A DNA stretch of 64,000 nucleotides, taken from NCBI RefSeq assembly GCF_000786695.1, contig NZ_CP009962.1:5146001-5210000 (forward strand). The letters are read 5' to 3'. Below the pieces are notes generated by a model. The model saw only the letters and a program-made list of their open reading frames with translations, did no database searches and was not told the origin of the DNA. The position numbers and the translations under genes are program-made. Of the stretch, positions 9,228-19,894 are shown in pieces (position 1 is the first letter of the stretch; the number at the start of each line of letters is the position of its first letter). The stretch comes from Collimonas arenae. GTDB lineage: Bacteria; Pseudomonadota; Gammaproteobacteria; Burkholderiales; Burkholderiaceae_D.

Positions 9228-10607
9228 GTGGGGATTTTCTCGCTCTTCGGCAAAAATAATCGTCCAAACGGTACGCCACCGGAGGATGACAAGTTACCAG
9301 CCGCGGCAGACAATCAGGCGCCGGTTCTGTTTGGCGAAAGCCCGGAGCGGCTGACCAACTCGACCACGATACGTGATGGCGCTGTACGCAGCACGACCAC
9401 CATGAAGATCGACGCCATCGAATCAGAGATGTCTTCCGAGTTCGTTCATCTGCCGCCGTCGGCGAAATCACTGGCGGACTCAACGACAACAACGCCGCTC
9501 ACCCAGGGACCGAACACTACCCAGCTGACATTGCCGGTGATGAGCCGCACGACAGAATACCTGGACGATCAATCCAGAAGCGGCAGCATCGAAGTATCCG
9601 TCTCCGACACGCCGGAAGTCATCGAAGAGGCGGCCGTACTTTTTGCCAGCGACCAGAACGACATTGCCGAAGCGCTGTTGTTGAATGCCATCGGCGAAGA
9701 TAATCTCGGCTCCTCCACCCATATTGTCTGGTGGATGCTGCTGGACCTGTACCAGATCACTGGCAAGCAACAGGAATTCGATAACCTGTCCGTCGATTTT
9801 GCCAATAAATTTGAAACGTCCCCGCCGACCTGGATCGACATCATGACCCTCGATCCGCAGGCAAAAAATCAGGAAAAGCCCGGCTCCACGCCGGCCGTAG
9901 CGTTCTCCGGGAAACTGGATGCCAACATCGGCAAGCAACTTGAACGCGCGCAAAAACTGAGCGTCACCCATCCTGCGGTGCGGCTCGAATTTACACGAGT
10001 CAGTTCGGTGGATCCGATCGGTTGCGGCCTGTTGCTGCGCATGCTGAAAAAATTGCAAAAATCCGGACTCGACCTGATCCTGGTCGGCGCCAACGAGCTG
10101 GCGGACAGGATCCGTGAAATCCTGCAGGTCGGTCGTCGTGACGAAACCGCCGCGCCATGGCTGTTGCTGCTGGAAATACTGCACCTGCTCAATCTTGAGC
10201 AAGCCTATGAAGACACAAGCATCGACTATTCGATAACCTTTGAAGTCTCGCCACCGCCGTTTGTAGCGCCGCACACCAAGATCATCACCGCCGCTGAAGA
10301 CAATGGCCAGGTCTCCAATGCAGCTGGCAACAACAGCTTGCTGATGCCAATCCTGATAGAAGGCCGCACAGAAGACCTGCTAACCAAGATTCACACCCAC
10401 ACCATCACCCATAGTCCGGCGATCATGGATTGTTCGCGCCTGGTCAGGGTCGATTTCAGTGCTGCAGGCGAGTTGTTGAATGGTTTGTCCATACTTGTCG
10501 GTAGCGGTAACGTCATCGAGTTTCACAGCGTCAACCATCTGGTGACAGCCTTGTTCAAAGTAGTAGGCATACAGGAAATCGTTCGGGTTGTGCCACGTAA
10601 AAATTGA
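9228..10607 (+). CDS. STAS-domain protein upstream of hslVU
   Basis: A 459-residue cytoplasmic protein starting with GTG (MGIFSLFGKNN). The first ~120 residues are polar and low in complexity. A helical, TPR-like section (about 125-200) is followed by two STAS-like alpha/beta segments. One is around AVAFSGKLDANIGKQL to DPIGCGLLLRMLKKL, the other around residues 375-459, ending VGIQEIVRVVPRK. STAS domains act in anti-sigma antagonism or as regulatory modules. A gene of this kind precedes hslV in several Burkholderiales, but its job is not known. Conserved Ser phosphorylation sites of the SpoIIAA type are not evident. Confidence 0.72.
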   Translation: MGIFSLFGKNNRPNGTPPEDDKLPAAADNQAPVLFGESPERLTNSTTIRDGAVRSTTTMKIDAIESEMSSEFVHLPPSAKSLADSTTTTPLTQGPNTTQLTLPVMSRTTEYLDDQSRSGSIEVSVSDTPEVIEEAAVLFASDQNDIAEALLLNAIGEDNLGSSTHIVWWMLLDLYQITGKQQEFDNLSVDFANKFETSPPTWIDIMTLDPQAKNQEKPGSTPAVAFSGKLDANIGKQLERAQKLSVTHPAVRLEFTRVSSVDPIGCGLLLRMLKKLQKSGLDLILVGANELADRIREILQVGRRDETAAPWLLLLEILHLLNLEQAYEDTSIDYSITFEVSPPPFVAPHTKIITAAEDNGQVSNAAGNNSLLMPILIEGRTEDLLTKIHTHTITHSPAIMDCSRLVRVDFSAAGELLNGLSILVGSGNVIEFHSVNHLVTALFKVVGIQEIVRVVPRKN

Positions 10608-10679
10608 TTTATTAGCAAAATCGACCTCCGCAGTAATTAAATAGCAATGCGATTCGCGTCGAGTCGGCCAAAATAAACG

Positions 10680-10707
10680 CTTGTAATCACGCCAGCCGTC
10701 CCCATTT
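10680..10707 (+). promoter_or_regulatory. Sigma-32 heat-shock promoter of hslVU
   Basis: A -35 element CTTGTAA (consensus CTTGAAA, 6 of 7) is followed after 13 bases by CCCCATTT, a full match to the sigma-32 -10 consensus CCCCATNT. The start site would be near 10714, leaving a leader of about 105 bases before hslV. Confidence 0.85.
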
Positions 10708-10817
10708 TTTCGGAACAGCATCAATTTATCGTTTGATACTGCATCACATGCAGCATGGCCGCAGCATCCTGCGCCCTGCATGAGCGGCTCTGTCCGCATT
10801 TTCTGAGGCTTGCAAAA

Positions 10818-11354
10818 ATGGAACAATTTCACGGCACCACCATTCTTTCAGTACGGCGCGGCAATAGCGTCGCCTTGGGCGGAGATGGTCAGGTAACACT
10901 CGGCAATGTCGTTATGAAGGGCACTGCCCGTAAAGTACGCAAGTTGTATCAAGGTAAAGTTTTGGTCGGTTTCGCTGGCGGCACTGCCGACGCGTTCACC
11001 CTGCTCGACCTGTTTGAGTCAAAACTGGAAAAGCATCAGGGCAATCTGATGCGCGCTTCAGTCGACCTGGCCAAAGAATGGCGCACCGACCGCATGCTGC
11101 GCCGGCTGGAAGCCATGCTGTTGACGGCTGACCGTGAAACCACGCTGGTAATCACCGGCAATGGCGATGTGCTGGAACCTACTGACGGTATCGGCGCGAT
11201 CGGTTCCGGCGGCACCTTTGCACAATCGGCAGCCAAGGCGCTGCAAGAAAACACCGAGCTGACGCCCGCCGAGATCGTCAAGAAATCGCTGGTGATTGCC
11301 GGCGAGCTCTGCATCTATACCAATCAGTCGCACATCATCGAAACGCTGGATTAA
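10818..11354 (+). CDS. hslV: ATP-dependent protease peptidase subunit HslV
   Basis: Proteasome-like threonine peptidase (EC 3.4.25.2) that assembles as a double hexamer capped by HslU. The catalytic N-terminal Thr is exposed after removal of the short propeptide MEQFHG, giving TTILSVRR. The [14 protein letters not shown] and [14 protein letters not shown] segments are family signatures. The start at 10818 is chosen because it gives the usual short propeptide; the frame stays open further upstream. The length is 178. hslU follows after 119 bases and a sigma-32 promoter lies upstream. Confidence 0.96.
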   Translation: MEQFHGTTILSVRRGNSVALGGDGQVTLGNVVMKGTARKVRKLYQGKVLVGFAGGTADAFTLLDLFESKLEKHQGNLMRASVDLAKEWRTDRMLRRLEAMLLTADRETTLVITGNGDVLEPTDGIGAIGSGGTFAQSAAKALQENTELTPAEIVKKSLVIAGELCIYTNQSHIIETLD

Positions 11355-11473
11355 TTCCACACCCACGATTCCACACATTCTGTGATGCGCAAACATTACT
11401 TTGAGCTTATCAATGTCCGCACCCCGGACCATGCAGCCAGCTTGCGCATTCAACTATCAAACGCGGAAGAACC

Positions 11474-12823
11474 ATGAACATGACACCCCAAGAAATTGTT
11501 TCAGAACTGGATAAACACGTAGTCGGCCAGGATCGCGCCAAGCGCGCGGTAGCGATTGCGCTGCGTAACCGCTGGCGCAGGCAGCAGATTGCTGAGCCGC
11601 TGCGACACGAAATCACTCCCAAGAATATCCTGATGATCGGCCCTACCGGTGTCGGCAAGACTGAGATCGCGCGGCGCCTGGCGAAATTGGCGGAGGCCCC
11701 TTTCATCAAGATCGAAGCGACCAAATTCACTGAAGTCGGCTACGTCGGACGCGATGTTGACACCATCATTCGCGACCTGATCGATATCGGCATCAAGCAG
11801 ACCCGCGAAACCGAAATGCGCAAGGTCCGCACCCGCGCCGAAGATGCTGCCGAAGACCGCATCATCGATATCCTGGTGCCGCCGGCCCGTGATTTCGGCT
11901 TTCATCCTGAACAGAGTTCCGGCGACGGCGACAATACAGACAAAGGAAGCAATACGCGCCAGACTTTCCGCAAGCGCCTGCGTGAAGGCGCGCTCGACGA
12001 CAAGGAAATTGAGATTGAATTGTCGGAAGCCGCATCGCAAATGGAAATCATGGCGCCGCCGGGCATGGAAGAAATGACCGAGCAGATCAAGTCGATGTTC
12101 TCCGGGATGGGTAGCAACCGCAAGAAAAACCGCAAGATCAAGATCAAGGATGCGATGAAAGTCCTGATCGAAGAGGAAGCCGCCAAACTGTTGAATGAAG
12201 ACGAGCTGAAGCAAAAAGCCATCAGTAACGTCGAGCAAAACGGTATTGTGTTCCTTGACGAGATCGACAAGATCGCCACCCGCTCGCAAAACGGCGGCGC
12301 CGATGTTTCGCGCGCCGGCGTCCAGCGCGACCTGCTGCCGCTGGTGGAAGGCACAACTGTCAACACCAAGTATGGCATGATCAAGACCGATCACATCCTG
12401 TTCATCGCCTCCGGCGCTTTCCATCTGGCCAAACCATCCGACCTGATCCCGGAACTGCAAGGACGCTTTCCGATCCGGGTCGAACTCGATTCCTTGTCGA
12501 TCAGCGATTTCGAAAGAATCATGACCGGCACCGATGCCTGCCTGACCAAGCAATATGAAGCGCTGCTGGCAACCGAAGGGGTGACGCTGGAGTTCGCCAA
12601 GGAAGGCGTGCAGCGGCTGGCCGAAATCGCTTTCTCTGTCAACGAGAAAACCGAAAACATCGGCGCCCGCCGCTTGTACACGGTGATGGAAAAGCTGCTG
12701 GAAGAAATCTCGTTCTCGGCGACTAACGCTACGGAGAAAACCATGGTGATCGATGCTGCCTATGTCGATCAACGCCTGGGGGCTCTGGTGGTCAATGAGG
12801 ACCTGTCGCGTTACGTGCTTTAA
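11474..12823 (+). CDS. hslU: ATP-dependent protease ATPase subunit HslU
   Basis: AAA+ unfoldase that feeds substrates to HslV in the cytoplasm. Walker A is GPTGVGKT (56-63) and Walker B is VFLDEIDKI. The pore-loop motif GYVGRDVD and the family-specific I domain (about 105-235) are present. The C-terminus DLSRYVL is the tail that inserts into HslV pockets. Its length of 449 is close to the usual 443-450. GGAAGAACC precedes the ATG. Confidence 0.97.
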   Translation: MNMTPQEIVSELDKHVVGQDRAKRAVAIALRNRWRRQQIAEPLRHEITPKNILMIGPTGVGKTEIARRLAKLAEAPFIKIEATKFTEVGYVGRDVDTIIRDLIDIGIKQTRETEMRKVRTRAEDAAEDRIIDILVPPARDFGFHPEQSSGDGDNTDKGSNTRQTFRKRLREGALDDKEIEIELSEAASQMEIMAPPGMEEMTEQIKSMFSGMGSNRKKNRKIKIKDAMKVLIEEEAAKLLNEDELKQKAISNVEQNGIVFLDEIDKIATRSQNGGADVSRAGVQRDLLPLVEGTTVNTKYGMIKTDHILFIASGAFHLAKPSDLIPELQGRFPIRVELDSLSISDFERIMTGTDACLTKQYEALLATEGVTLEFAKEGVQRLAEIAFSVNEKTENIGARRLYTVMEKLLEEISFSATNATEKTMVIDAAYVDQRLGALVVNEDLSRYVL

Positions 12824-12830
12824 CAAAATA

Positions 12831-12853
12831 CGGGGCAGAGCCGCTCTGCCCCG
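12831..12853. terminator. Bidirectional hairpin between hslU and gspC
   Basis: A perfect 10-bp stem CGGGGCAGAG / CTCTGCCCCG with a CCG loop sits between the convergent hslVU and gsp operons, flanked by AT-rich tracts on both sides. It probably ends both transcripts. Confidence 0.85.
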
Positions 12854-12859
12854 GAGTAT

Positions 12860-13423
12860 TTATTTGTCCTGCACTGGCACCGCCGGCTGCTCCGGCGGCA
12901 AATCCTGGTTTGGTGCGGGTTGTGGGGCCATTGGCGCCATCTGCGGCGTCGCCAATGGTGGCGCGGTGTTTCCCAGACCCGATTTGGCGCGGACATCCTC
13001 CGGCAACATCACCCGCTTCAGCACTCCACCTTCGGACAGCAGCACGTAAGTCGCATGGACTTCTTTTACGCTGGTTCCTGGCAACAGTTCCTTGCCCTGC
13101 CGCACAGCCTGCGGCGGTTTGCCATCGGCGCTCAGGATGGCCACGCTTTCACCATCTTTTTTTGCAGCGACGACGCCCAGCAGCTGATAGTTGCTGGCGA
13201 CGGTGACTGTACCGCGGCCGCCGAACAAGCCTGCAGCCAGCGTTACGTCAACCTGCGCATCCTCGGCTGGCGGCGGCGCAGCCACCGGGCGCACCGGCGG
13301 CTTGATCAATTGCATCACCCAATACGCCGTGCAGGCGCACAGCAACATGAACAGCAGCAGGCTGATGAATTCCGGCAGGCGCTTGGTATGGCGGCCCAGT
13401 TTTTTGCTTATCGGTACGTTCAC
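12860..13423 (-). CDS. gspC: Type II secretion system protein C
   Basis: Inner-membrane clamp protein linking the GspL/M platform to the outer-membrane secretin. It has a short cytoplasmic N-terminus, one membrane helix (about residues 18-40), a Pro-rich linker, then the homology-region domain (AAGLFGGRG ... YQLLGVVAAKKDGESVAILS). The Pro/Ala/Gln-rich tail has no PDZ domain or coiled coil, so at 187 residues it is a short form. It is the last gene of the gsp operon, not the first as in many species. Confidence 0.85.
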   Translation of the reverse strand: MNVPISKKLGRHTKRLPEFISLLLFMLLCACTAYWVMQLIKPPVRPVAAPPPAEDAQVDVTLAAGLFGGRGTVTVASNYQLLGVVAAKKDGESVAILSADGKPPQAVRQGKELLPGTSVKEVHATYVLLSEGGVLKRVMLPEDVRAKSGLGNTAPPLATPQMAPMAPQPAPNQDLPPEQPAVPVQDK

Positions 13424-13431
13424 ATTTATTC

Positions 13432-14652
13432 CTAGTGGACCAACTGGTTGATTTCAATAATCGGCATCAGCACAGCCAGCACAATCAGCAACACCACAAC
13501 CCCCATCGCCAGGATCAGCGCCGGTTCCAGCAAGCCGGCAATGGTCATGGCGCGCCGCTCCAGATCCTGCTCCTGGGCGCTGGCGGCGCGTTCCAGCATG
13601 GCAGGCAGTTCTCCGGTGACTTCGCCTGCACGTATCATATGGATCAGCATTGGCGGGAAATGCTTGTGCGCCGCCAACGCACGCGCCAGACCGACCCCTT
13701 CGCGCACGCTGGTGGCGGCTGTATCAACCTGCTGCCGCATGGCGACGTTGGATAAGGTATCGCGGCTTGTTTGCAGCGCTTTCAAGATCGGCACGCCGGA
13801 GCCGGTGGTGATCGCCAGCGTACTGGCGAAGCGCGCGGTATTCAGGCTGCGTTCGAACTTGCCGTACAAAGGCGCGACCAGCAACCATTTATGCCAACGC
13901 ATCTTGGTGGCGGGGTTTTTGAGCGCAGTGCGCCAGGCATAGAACAGGGCAATCACCACGATCAGCACGATCCAGCCATAGTTGCGAACGAAATCGGAAG
14001 TCGCCAGCATCACCACCGTCAGCAGCGGTAGTTTCTGCTTGGTGTTGGCGAATACCGAAACGATTTGCGGCACCACATAGGTCAGCAGGAAAATCACAAT
14101 CACGAACGCCACCACGGTCACGATGGCCGGGTAGGTAAACGCCAACTTTACCTTTTGCACCAGCGAATTGCGGCGTTCGATGTAATCGGCCAGCCGCGAC
14201 AACACCCGCGACAGTTGTCCGATTTGCTCGCCGGAAGCCACCAGTGCCCGGTAAATCTCGGCGAAATCGCGCGGATGTCCGGCTAAAGCGCTGGACAATG
14301 AAGCGCCGCCCATGACTTCAGAACGTATCGAGGCGATCAGATCGCGCTGATAATTGCGTTCCGACTGCTCCAGCAACGCCGTCAGGGCTTGCTCAAGCGG
14401 CAGGCTGGCTTCCAGCAGACTGGCCAGCTGGCGCGTAAACAAGGCAATCTCGACCGTCGACAAATGCTCGCCAAAACCGCGTCGTTGCGTATTGCCGGCG
14501 GCATCGACCTGTTGCGCAATGATGTCTACCGTTAATGGCAGCAAACCCTGAGCGCGCAGATCCGCCCGCGCCGCCTTGGCGCTATCCGCATTCACCACGC
14601 CTTTGGTGGTGCTGCCGCTGGTATCTACCGCTTCGTAACGAAATGCTGGCAC
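13432..14652 (-). CDS. gspF: Type II secretion inner-membrane platform protein F
   Basis: Polytopic platform protein on which the pseudopilus is built. At 406 residues it has the family's duplicated T2SSF domain (about 70-195 and 270-395) and three membrane segments (about 170-190, 220-240, 375-400). The signature GVPILKALQTSRDTLSN is present. The opening MPAFRYEAVDTSGSTTKG is typical of GspF. It lies 8 bases before gspC in the operon. Confidence 0.95.
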   Translation of the reverse strand: MPAFRYEAVDTSGSTTKGVVNADSAKAARADLRAQGLLPLTVDIIAQQVDAAGNTQRRGFGEHLSTVEIALFTRQLASLLEASLPLEQALTALLEQSERNYQRDLIASIRSEVMGGASLSSALAGHPRDFAEIYRALVASGEQIGQLSRVLSRLADYIERRNSLVQKVKLAFTYPAIVTVVAFVIVIFLLTYVVPQIVSVFANTKQKLPLLTVVMLATSDFVRNYGWIVLIVVIALFYAWRTALKNPATKMRWHKWLLVAPLYGKFERSLNTARFASTLAITTGSGVPILKALQTSRDTLSNVAMRQQVDTAATSVREGVGLARALAAHKHFPPMLIHMIRAGEVTGELPAMLERAASAQEQDLERRAMTIAGLLEPALILAMGVVVLLIVLAVLMPIIEINQLVH

Positions 14653-14703
14653 TCTGCTCCTCGCTTAACTTTTCAACTTGAATTCACAGCTTGCTTTTGG
14701 GGC

Positions 14704-16155
14704 TTACTCTTTAGTTACACGCAACAGCTCAGCTTGCGTCGTAACGCCTTCGTTCAGCCAACGCTCGCCATCCTGGCGCATGGTCTGCATGCCATTGCGC
14801 TGCGCCACTTGCTGGATCTCGGCTTCGGAAGCCCGATTATGAATCTGCGCAGTAATCTCATCCGTGGTCAATAACAATTCATAGACACCGACGCGACCGT
14901 GATAGCCGGTGTGGCCACACTGTTCGCAGCCGACTGCATGCCATAACTGGCCGTCATGGCGGCGGCAATGTACGCACAGCTTGCGCACCAGTCGTTGCGC
15001 CACCACGCCCAGCAAGGACGATGACAACAGGAACGGTTCGATCCCCATGTCCAGCAGACGCGTCACCGCGGCGGCAGAATCATTGGTATGCAAAGTCGCC
15101 AGCACCAGATGGCCCGTGAGTGAAGCTTGCACCGCGATCTGCGCAGTTTCCAGGTCGCGAATTTCACCAATCATGATGACGTCCGGATCCTGCCGCAAGA
15201 TTGCCCGCAGGGCTTTAGCGAAGGTCATGTCGATACGCGCATTGACTTGGGTCTGGCCGACTCCCGCCAGTTCATACTCGATCGGATCCTCTACCGTCAG
15301 GATGTTGGTGCTGCTGGTATTGAGGCGAGACAGCGCCGCATACAGCGTCGTAGTTTTACCGGAGCCGGTTGGCCCGGTCACCAGCACGATACCGTGCGGC
15401 TGAGCGATCAGCCGGTCGAATTGCGGCAACATCGTCGGGCTCATCCCCAGATGTTGCAGGTCTAGCCGGCCGGCCTCCTTGTCCAGCAAACGCAGCACCG
15501 CGCGCTCGCCGTGGCCGGTAGGCAGAGTGGAAACCCGGACGTCGACCGGCTTGCCGCCGACGCGCAAGGTGATACGGCCATCCTGTGGCAAACGCTTTTC
15601 GGCGATGTCGAGTTGCGCCATGATCTTGATCCGCGAAATCAGCGAAGCATGCACGGCTTTCTTAGGCCGCACCACATCGCGCAAGCTGCCGTCGATGCGG
15701 AAGCGCACCACCGAGATCTGCTCGAACGGCTCGATGTGAATATCCGACGCGCCTTCGCGCAAGGCCTGCGTCAACAGCACGTTGATCATACGGATCACCG
15801 GTGCGTCATCGGAAGACTCCAGCAAATCCTCGATCGCCGGCATGTCCTGCATCAGCTTGGCCAGATCCATATCGGATTCGAATTCATCCACCACCTGCGC
15901 CGCATCACCGCCTGCGCCGGCATAAGCCGCGGCAATCGCCGCTTCCAACTCATCGCGTGAAAGTTTGCGGAATTTGACGCGGCCGAAACGCCGGCTGACT
16001 TCGGCAATCGCGCTCGGCTGAGTAGCTTCGGAAATCCACAGCTCCACCGGATTGTCTGCGCCGTTGGCATCTTCGGTACGCTGCGCCAGCAATGAAAAAT
16101 TGCGGGCGAAAGCGTAGGGCAGAAGGCGCGTGTCCGTCATTCTGGGGTCGCTCAT
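14704..16155 (-). CDS. gspE: Type II secretion ATPase E
   Basis: Hexameric cytoplasmic ATPase that powers pseudopilus assembly. Visible motifs are Walker A GPTGSGKT (261-268), the Asp box ([11 protein letters not shown]), Walker B ([12 protein letters not shown]), the His box ([14 protein letters not shown]), and the zinc-binding pairs CVHC and CEQC in the C-terminal part. The ATG overlaps the gspD stop by four bases, so translation is coupled. Its length of 483 is normal. Confidence 0.96.
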   Translation of the reverse strand: MSDPRMTDTRLLPYAFARNFSLLAQRTEDANGADNPVELWISEATQPSAIAEVSRRFGRVKFRKLSRDELEAAIAAAYAGAGGDAAQVVDEFESDMDLAKLMQDMPAIEDLLESSDDAPVIRMINVLLTQALREGASDIHIEPFEQISVVRFRIDGSLRDVVRPKKAVHASLISRIKIMAQLDIAEKRLPQDGRITLRVGGKPVDVRVSTLPTGHGERAVLRLLDKEAGRLDLQHLGMSPTMLPQFDRLIAQPHGIVLVTGPTGSGKTTTLYAALSRLNTSSTNILTVEDPIEYELAGVGQTQVNARIDMTFAKALRAILRQDPDVIMIGEIRDLETAQIAVQASLTGHLVLATLHTNDSAAAVTRLLDMGIEPFLLSSSLLGVVAQRLVRKLCVHCRRHDGQLWHAVGCEQCGHTGYHGRVGVYELLLTTDEITAQIHNRASEAEIQQVAQRNGMQTMRQDGERWLNEGVTTQAELLRVTKE

Positions 16156-18506
16156 GGCGTTCTGTCATTCAGAAAACCAGGGGCCGGCGAGACCTGTGGT
16201 TTCGCCGGGACCAGCATCGGCATTTGCTCCTGTTCCGGGGCAGGTTGATGAGGCGAATTCGGTGCGGATTCTTGCTTGCGCAGGTCAATGAATGGTCCAC
16301 CGTCTTCCAGTTTGCTGGTCACAGATGAGCCAAAATCGGTAAGAATGCTCTTACCTGGCTGCACCTTGATCTGTTGCTTGCGCATGTAGTCGTAACGGTC
16401 CACTGCCAGCAAATTACTGGTCTCCTTGTCGCGCACAATCACCGGGCGCAGGAAAATCATCAGATTAGTCTTCTCGCGCGAGCCGGTCTGGTATTTGAAG
16501 AAATTGCCGATAAAGGGCAGATCGCCCAGTAAAGGTACTTTTTGCACCCCGCTTTGGTTGTTGTCGCCAATCAAACCGCCGAGCGCAATGATCTCACCAT
16601 CGTCGATCACCACATTGGTATCCAAGGAACGCTTGGTTGTAATCGGTCCGTTAGTGTTGTTCGCCGTGCCGGTGACGACCGCAGACACTTCTTGCGAAAT
16701 TTCCAGCCGCACCGTACCGCCTTCCGAAATATGTGGCTTGATTTTCAACGCGGTGCCGACGTCTTTGCGGTCGATGGTGGTAAACGGGCTGGTGGTGCCG
16801 GCGCCAGTGGTCAAGGTCGAGCCCGACACAAACGGCACGTTCTGACCAACGATAATCTTAGCTTCCTCATTGTCCAGCGTCAGCAGGTTAGGCATGGACA
16901 AAACATTGCTGCCAGTAGTCGAGTTCAAGGCGCTGGCTAAAGCACCCAAGCCGATTTTGCCGGCGATCTGACGGAATATGCCAAGCTGCAAACCACTGCC
17001 AACACTCGGCACGGTAGTGGTAGTCCCGGTATTTACCGTTTGACCAATCGCCGTATTGAACAGATTGCTATTAATCAGGCCAGTATTAGTGCCGGTAAAT
17101 CCAGTACCGCCACCGATCCGGTAGGCGCTGTTTTTATCGCCGCTTAATGCCAGCCACTGCACTCCGATCTCGCTGGCGGCGCTGTCGGTGACTTCGACAA
17201 TCAACGCTTCCACATACACCTGCGCCCGGCGCGTGTCGAGCTGATCAATAACTCCCCGGATATTGCGATAGACCGGCTCGCTGGCAGTAATGATCAGCGT
17301 GTTGGTACTTTCGTCGGCCTGGATAAATCCGGCAGCGCCGCCACCGCTGCCACCTGAAGATTGCGGAGATGTATCGGTCGATGGGGGCGATGGCGTAGTC
17401 GACGTCCCGGAATTCAGCGCCCCCCCACTACCTGAACCTTGCAACATGCTGCCCGAACTGCTGGAACTCTTGCTGGACTGGCTGGAACTAGGCAACGACG
17501 TATCATTGGAAACTATCGCACGCAAGGTTTTAGCCAGCTTCACCGCGTCGGCGTTTTTCAGATAGACCACATGGACATTGCCAGCGTTGGCAGTCGGCTG
17601 GTCCAGCTTGGCAATAAGCGACTTGGCCAGGTTGGCCCGACCTGCAGATGGCGCCCGAATCACCACCGAGTTGGTCCTCGAATCCGCCATGATCATGGTA
17701 CGCGCGCTATCGCTGGCGCCAGGTGCAGCGGAACCGGAATCCAGCAGTTTGCTAGCCATTACTGCGATATCGCTGGCCACCGCATAACGAACCGGGATGA
17801 CATCCAGGTCATTGATCGCAGGCACGTCCAGCGCGGCGATCATTTTTCCAAGGCGCTGTAAATTTTCTGCGTAGTCGGTGACAACCAAGGTGTTGTTGCC
17901 CGGGTTGGCATTGATCGTGTTGTTTGGTGAAATCAGCGGCCGCAGCACCGGCAGGATGTTGGTTGCCGACTCGTAGTTCAACGAGAAAATCTGCGTTGCG
18001 ATCTGGTCCCCGCGCACGCTGGCCGGCCTGGTTGGCGCCACTTGCAGCTTGGCGTCCGCTTCCGGCACGACTTTGACAAAACCGTCGCCGCGCACCACCG
18101 CGTAGCCTTGCAGGCGCAAGGTTGATGCCAGCAAATCAAAAGCCTGCGCTTTGCTCAGCGGCTTTTCCGATACCAGGTTGATGGTGCCCTTGACGCGCGG
18201 ATCGACGATGAAGGTGGTGTTGGTATATTGGCCGACCGCCTTGATCACCGACTCGATATCTGCACCGACAAAATTCATCACTGCCTGGCCGCTGGGGCCA
18301 TCGGTCGTGGCGCCGGCCGGAGCTGTGCCCAACACCGGTTGCGCCGTGGCAACCACCGGGATACCGGCCGCGCAGGTCAGCAAGGCGATGGCAGCAGCGT
18401 AGCGCCACGAACCGCGCAACGCCATCTGCAAATGAGGTGTCTCGAATGTCGATGCAATCTTGTTCGCAGTGTTGTTGAATGGTGCGAGATACATTTTATC
18501 TTTCAT
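16152..18506 (-). CDS. gspD: Type II secretion outer-membrane secretin D
   Basis: Forms the gated outer-membrane channel of the secretion system. A signal peptide (hydrophobic [20 protein letters not shown]) is preceded by a long n-region; internal ATGs at codons 5 and 29 are alternative starts. N0-N3 domains follow. N3 contains a long Ser/Gly/Pro-rich insertion (about residues 335-390) that is probably flexible. The secretin core carries [15 protein letters not shown]. The protein is 784 residues, slightly longer than average. No gspS pilotin is seen nearby. It overlaps gspE and gspN. Confidence 0.95.
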   Translation of the reverse strand: MKDKMYLAPFNNTANKIASTFETPHLQMALRGSWRYAAAIALLTCAAGIPVVATAQPVLGTAPAGATTDGPSGQAVMNFVGADIESVIKAVGQYTNTTFIVDPRVKGTINLVSEKPLSKAQAFDLLASTLRLQGYAVVRGDGFVKVVPEADAKLQVAPTRPASVRGDQIATQIFSLNYESATNILPVLRPLISPNNTINANPGNNTLVVTDYAENLQRLGKMIAALDVPAINDLDVIPVRYAVASDIAVMASKLLDSGSAAPGASDSARTMIMADSRTNSVVIRAPSAGRANLAKSLIAKLDQPTANAGNVHVVYLKNADAVKLAKTLRAIVSNDTSLPSSSQSSKSSSSSGSMLQGSGSGGALNSGTSTTPSPPSTDTSPQSSGGSGGGAAGFIQADESTNTLIITASEPVYRNIRGVIDQLDTRRAQVYVEALIVEVTDSAASEIGVQWLALSGDKNSAYRIGGGTGFTGTNTGLINSNLFNTAIGQTVNTGTTTTVPSVGSGLQLGIFRQIAGKIGLGALASALNSTTGSNVLSMPNLLTLDNEEAKIIVGQNVPFVSGSTLTTGAGTTSPFTTIDRKDVGTALKIKPHISEGGTVRLEISQEVSAVVTGTANNTNGPITTKRSLDTNVVIDDGEIIALGGLIGDNNQSGVQKVPLLGDLPFIGNFFKYQTGSREKTNLMIFLRPVIVRDKETSNLLAVDRYDYMRKQQIKVQPGKSILTDFGSSVTSKLEDGGPFIDLRKQESAPNSPHQPAPEQEQMPMLVPAKPQVSPAPGFLNDRTP

Positions 18507-19306
18507 GATTTAAACTCTAGTCCGATAACATTTCTGCCATTGATCTGGCGCCGTTGGCCGAGCAAGCTCAGTAGAGTAGCCAACTTTTCCTCTTGACCCG
18601 CCGCCGCTTCCGCGGTCCCCGAAAACTGAAAATGACCGTCTTGCAATTTACCGCTGCCGTTCAACAACATCGCGCCACCTAATGTGGTCAGCGTCAAAGC
18701 CGCCTGGGTGCCCTGCCAATCAAGCTGCATGCGATAGCTGCCAAGCGGCTTGACCGGCGACATACGCGACGCCATCGCCAGCAGGTCCAGCGTCATGCCA
18801 CCGTTCAAGGCAATGCCATCGCCGCCGCCAACCTTGGTGCGCGCCAACGTCAACTGCTGCCAGCTCAGCTGCATCTTGCCTGACGGCTGCAAGGTATTCA
18901 AGGGCGCCCCCAATGCCGACAAACGCTCCGCCGGCAATAGCATGCTGGACGGACTGACAGTCCATTCGCTCCAGCTGCCGCGAATGCTTACCTTGTTCGA
19001 CAACACTTGCGCATTCTCCAGCGTCGCATCGACTCGCCCGAACAACACCTGCGGCGACAGGTGCCAGGTAAAACGGCCCGGCAACAAGGCTGCAACCGCA
19101 TCCTTGCCGCTGGGTGCGGCGCCGATAAAAGCCGATCCCTGCCACAAGGATCCTTGTGCATCGCCCAAGGTCAAACGGCCGCCGGTACGGCTTTCCAGCA
19201 ACGGCGCCAGCCACGCGGCTGGTAAAAACGCCAGTACCGTGATCAGTGCACTCAATCCTGCAGCCACCAGCCATATCAATGCTCTGCCTAGTCCGCGCAT
19301 CGACAT
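18503..19306 (-). CDS. gspN: Type II secretion system protein N
   Basis: A 267-residue inner-membrane protein with one N-terminal membrane helix (about 8-28) and a periplasmic beta-rich part. TLGDAQGSLWQGSA is a typical GspN segment. GspN is an accessory subunit of uncertain function and is present in a subset of systems. Its stop overlaps the gspD start by four bases. A second ATG (codon 3) is equally possible as the start. Confidence 0.83.
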   Translation of the reverse strand: MSMRGLGRALIWLVAAGLSALITVLAFLPAAWLAPLLESRTGGRLTLGDAQGSLWQGSAFIGAAPSGKDAVAALLPGRFTWHLSPQVLFGRVDATLENAQVLSNKVSIRGSWSEWTVSPSSMLLPAERLSALGAPLNTLQPSGKMQLSWQQLTLARTKVGGGDGIALNGGMTLDLLAMASRMSPVKPLGSYRMQLDWQGTQAALTLTTLGGAMLLNGSGKLQDGHFQFSGTAEAAAGQEEKLATLLSLLGQRRQINGRNVIGLEFKS

Positions 19307-19351
19307 CCCGTAATCCGAGATGACATTGCGAATGCCCTCCCTTGCTGCGCA

Positions 19352-19894
19352 TTACTCATGCTTTTGCTGCAACAAAGTGACTGTGGCGTTGACAATTCCC
19401 GGTTGAGGCGTAGCACCACCGAGCGCCGTGACGTTGGCGTCCACCACTTGCCACTGCGAATTCTTCTGGGCATCGTCAAGCCAGTCCAGCAAGCCGGCAA
19501 AAGCGATCGACGATAGCTGCACCTTCGCCATATCGCCGTTCAGCGTCACGCTTTGCGCACTCAACCCTTTGCTTTTCAAGGCGCTCTCGACAGCCTCTTT
19601 ACTCAAAGGCGAAGCTGGCCGTTCTGCTATCTGTCCGGACAACGCTACCGCCTTGGCCGTCAGGGACTGCAATTCGGCGGCTTGCTGGCGTAACGCCGGC
19701 AAATCCTTTTGCAGCCGGCTGCGGCCGTTCAAGGCAGGATCCAGCAGGAGCAGATAAATGATCGCCAGCAGGATCACCACCCCGGCTACGCTCAGCAAAC
19801 GACGCTCGCGCTGGTTTCTCTGCGCCCAATAGGCGCCGGCCGGAGTCGCGATGCGATCCCAGGCTTGCCGCAGGGGATTGCGTGTAGATGTCAC
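19352..19894 (-). CDS. gspM: Type II secretion system protein M
   Basis: A bitopic inner-membrane protein that pairs with GspL. It has a short cytoplasmic N-terminus (WAQRNQRERRLL), a membrane helix (about 32-52), a coiled segment (LQKDLPALRQQAAELQSL) and a ferredoxin-like periplasmic domain ending the 180-residue protein. ATGA overlap with gspL shows translational coupling. Confidence 0.9.
   Translation of the reverse strand: MTSTRNPLRQAWDRIATPAGAYWAQRNQRERRLLSVAGVVILLAIIYLLLLDPALNGRSRLQKDLPALRQQAAELQSLTAKAVALSGQIAERPASPLSKEAVESALKSKGLSAQSVTLNGDMAKVQLSSIAFAGLLDWLDDAQKNSQWQVVDANVTALGGATPQPGIVNATVTLLQQKHE

Noticed and set aside
11501..12826. 441-codon open frame antisense to hslU
   Set aside because: Long antisense frames are expected in GC-rich coding DNA; the sense gene is certain and no family resemblance is seen.
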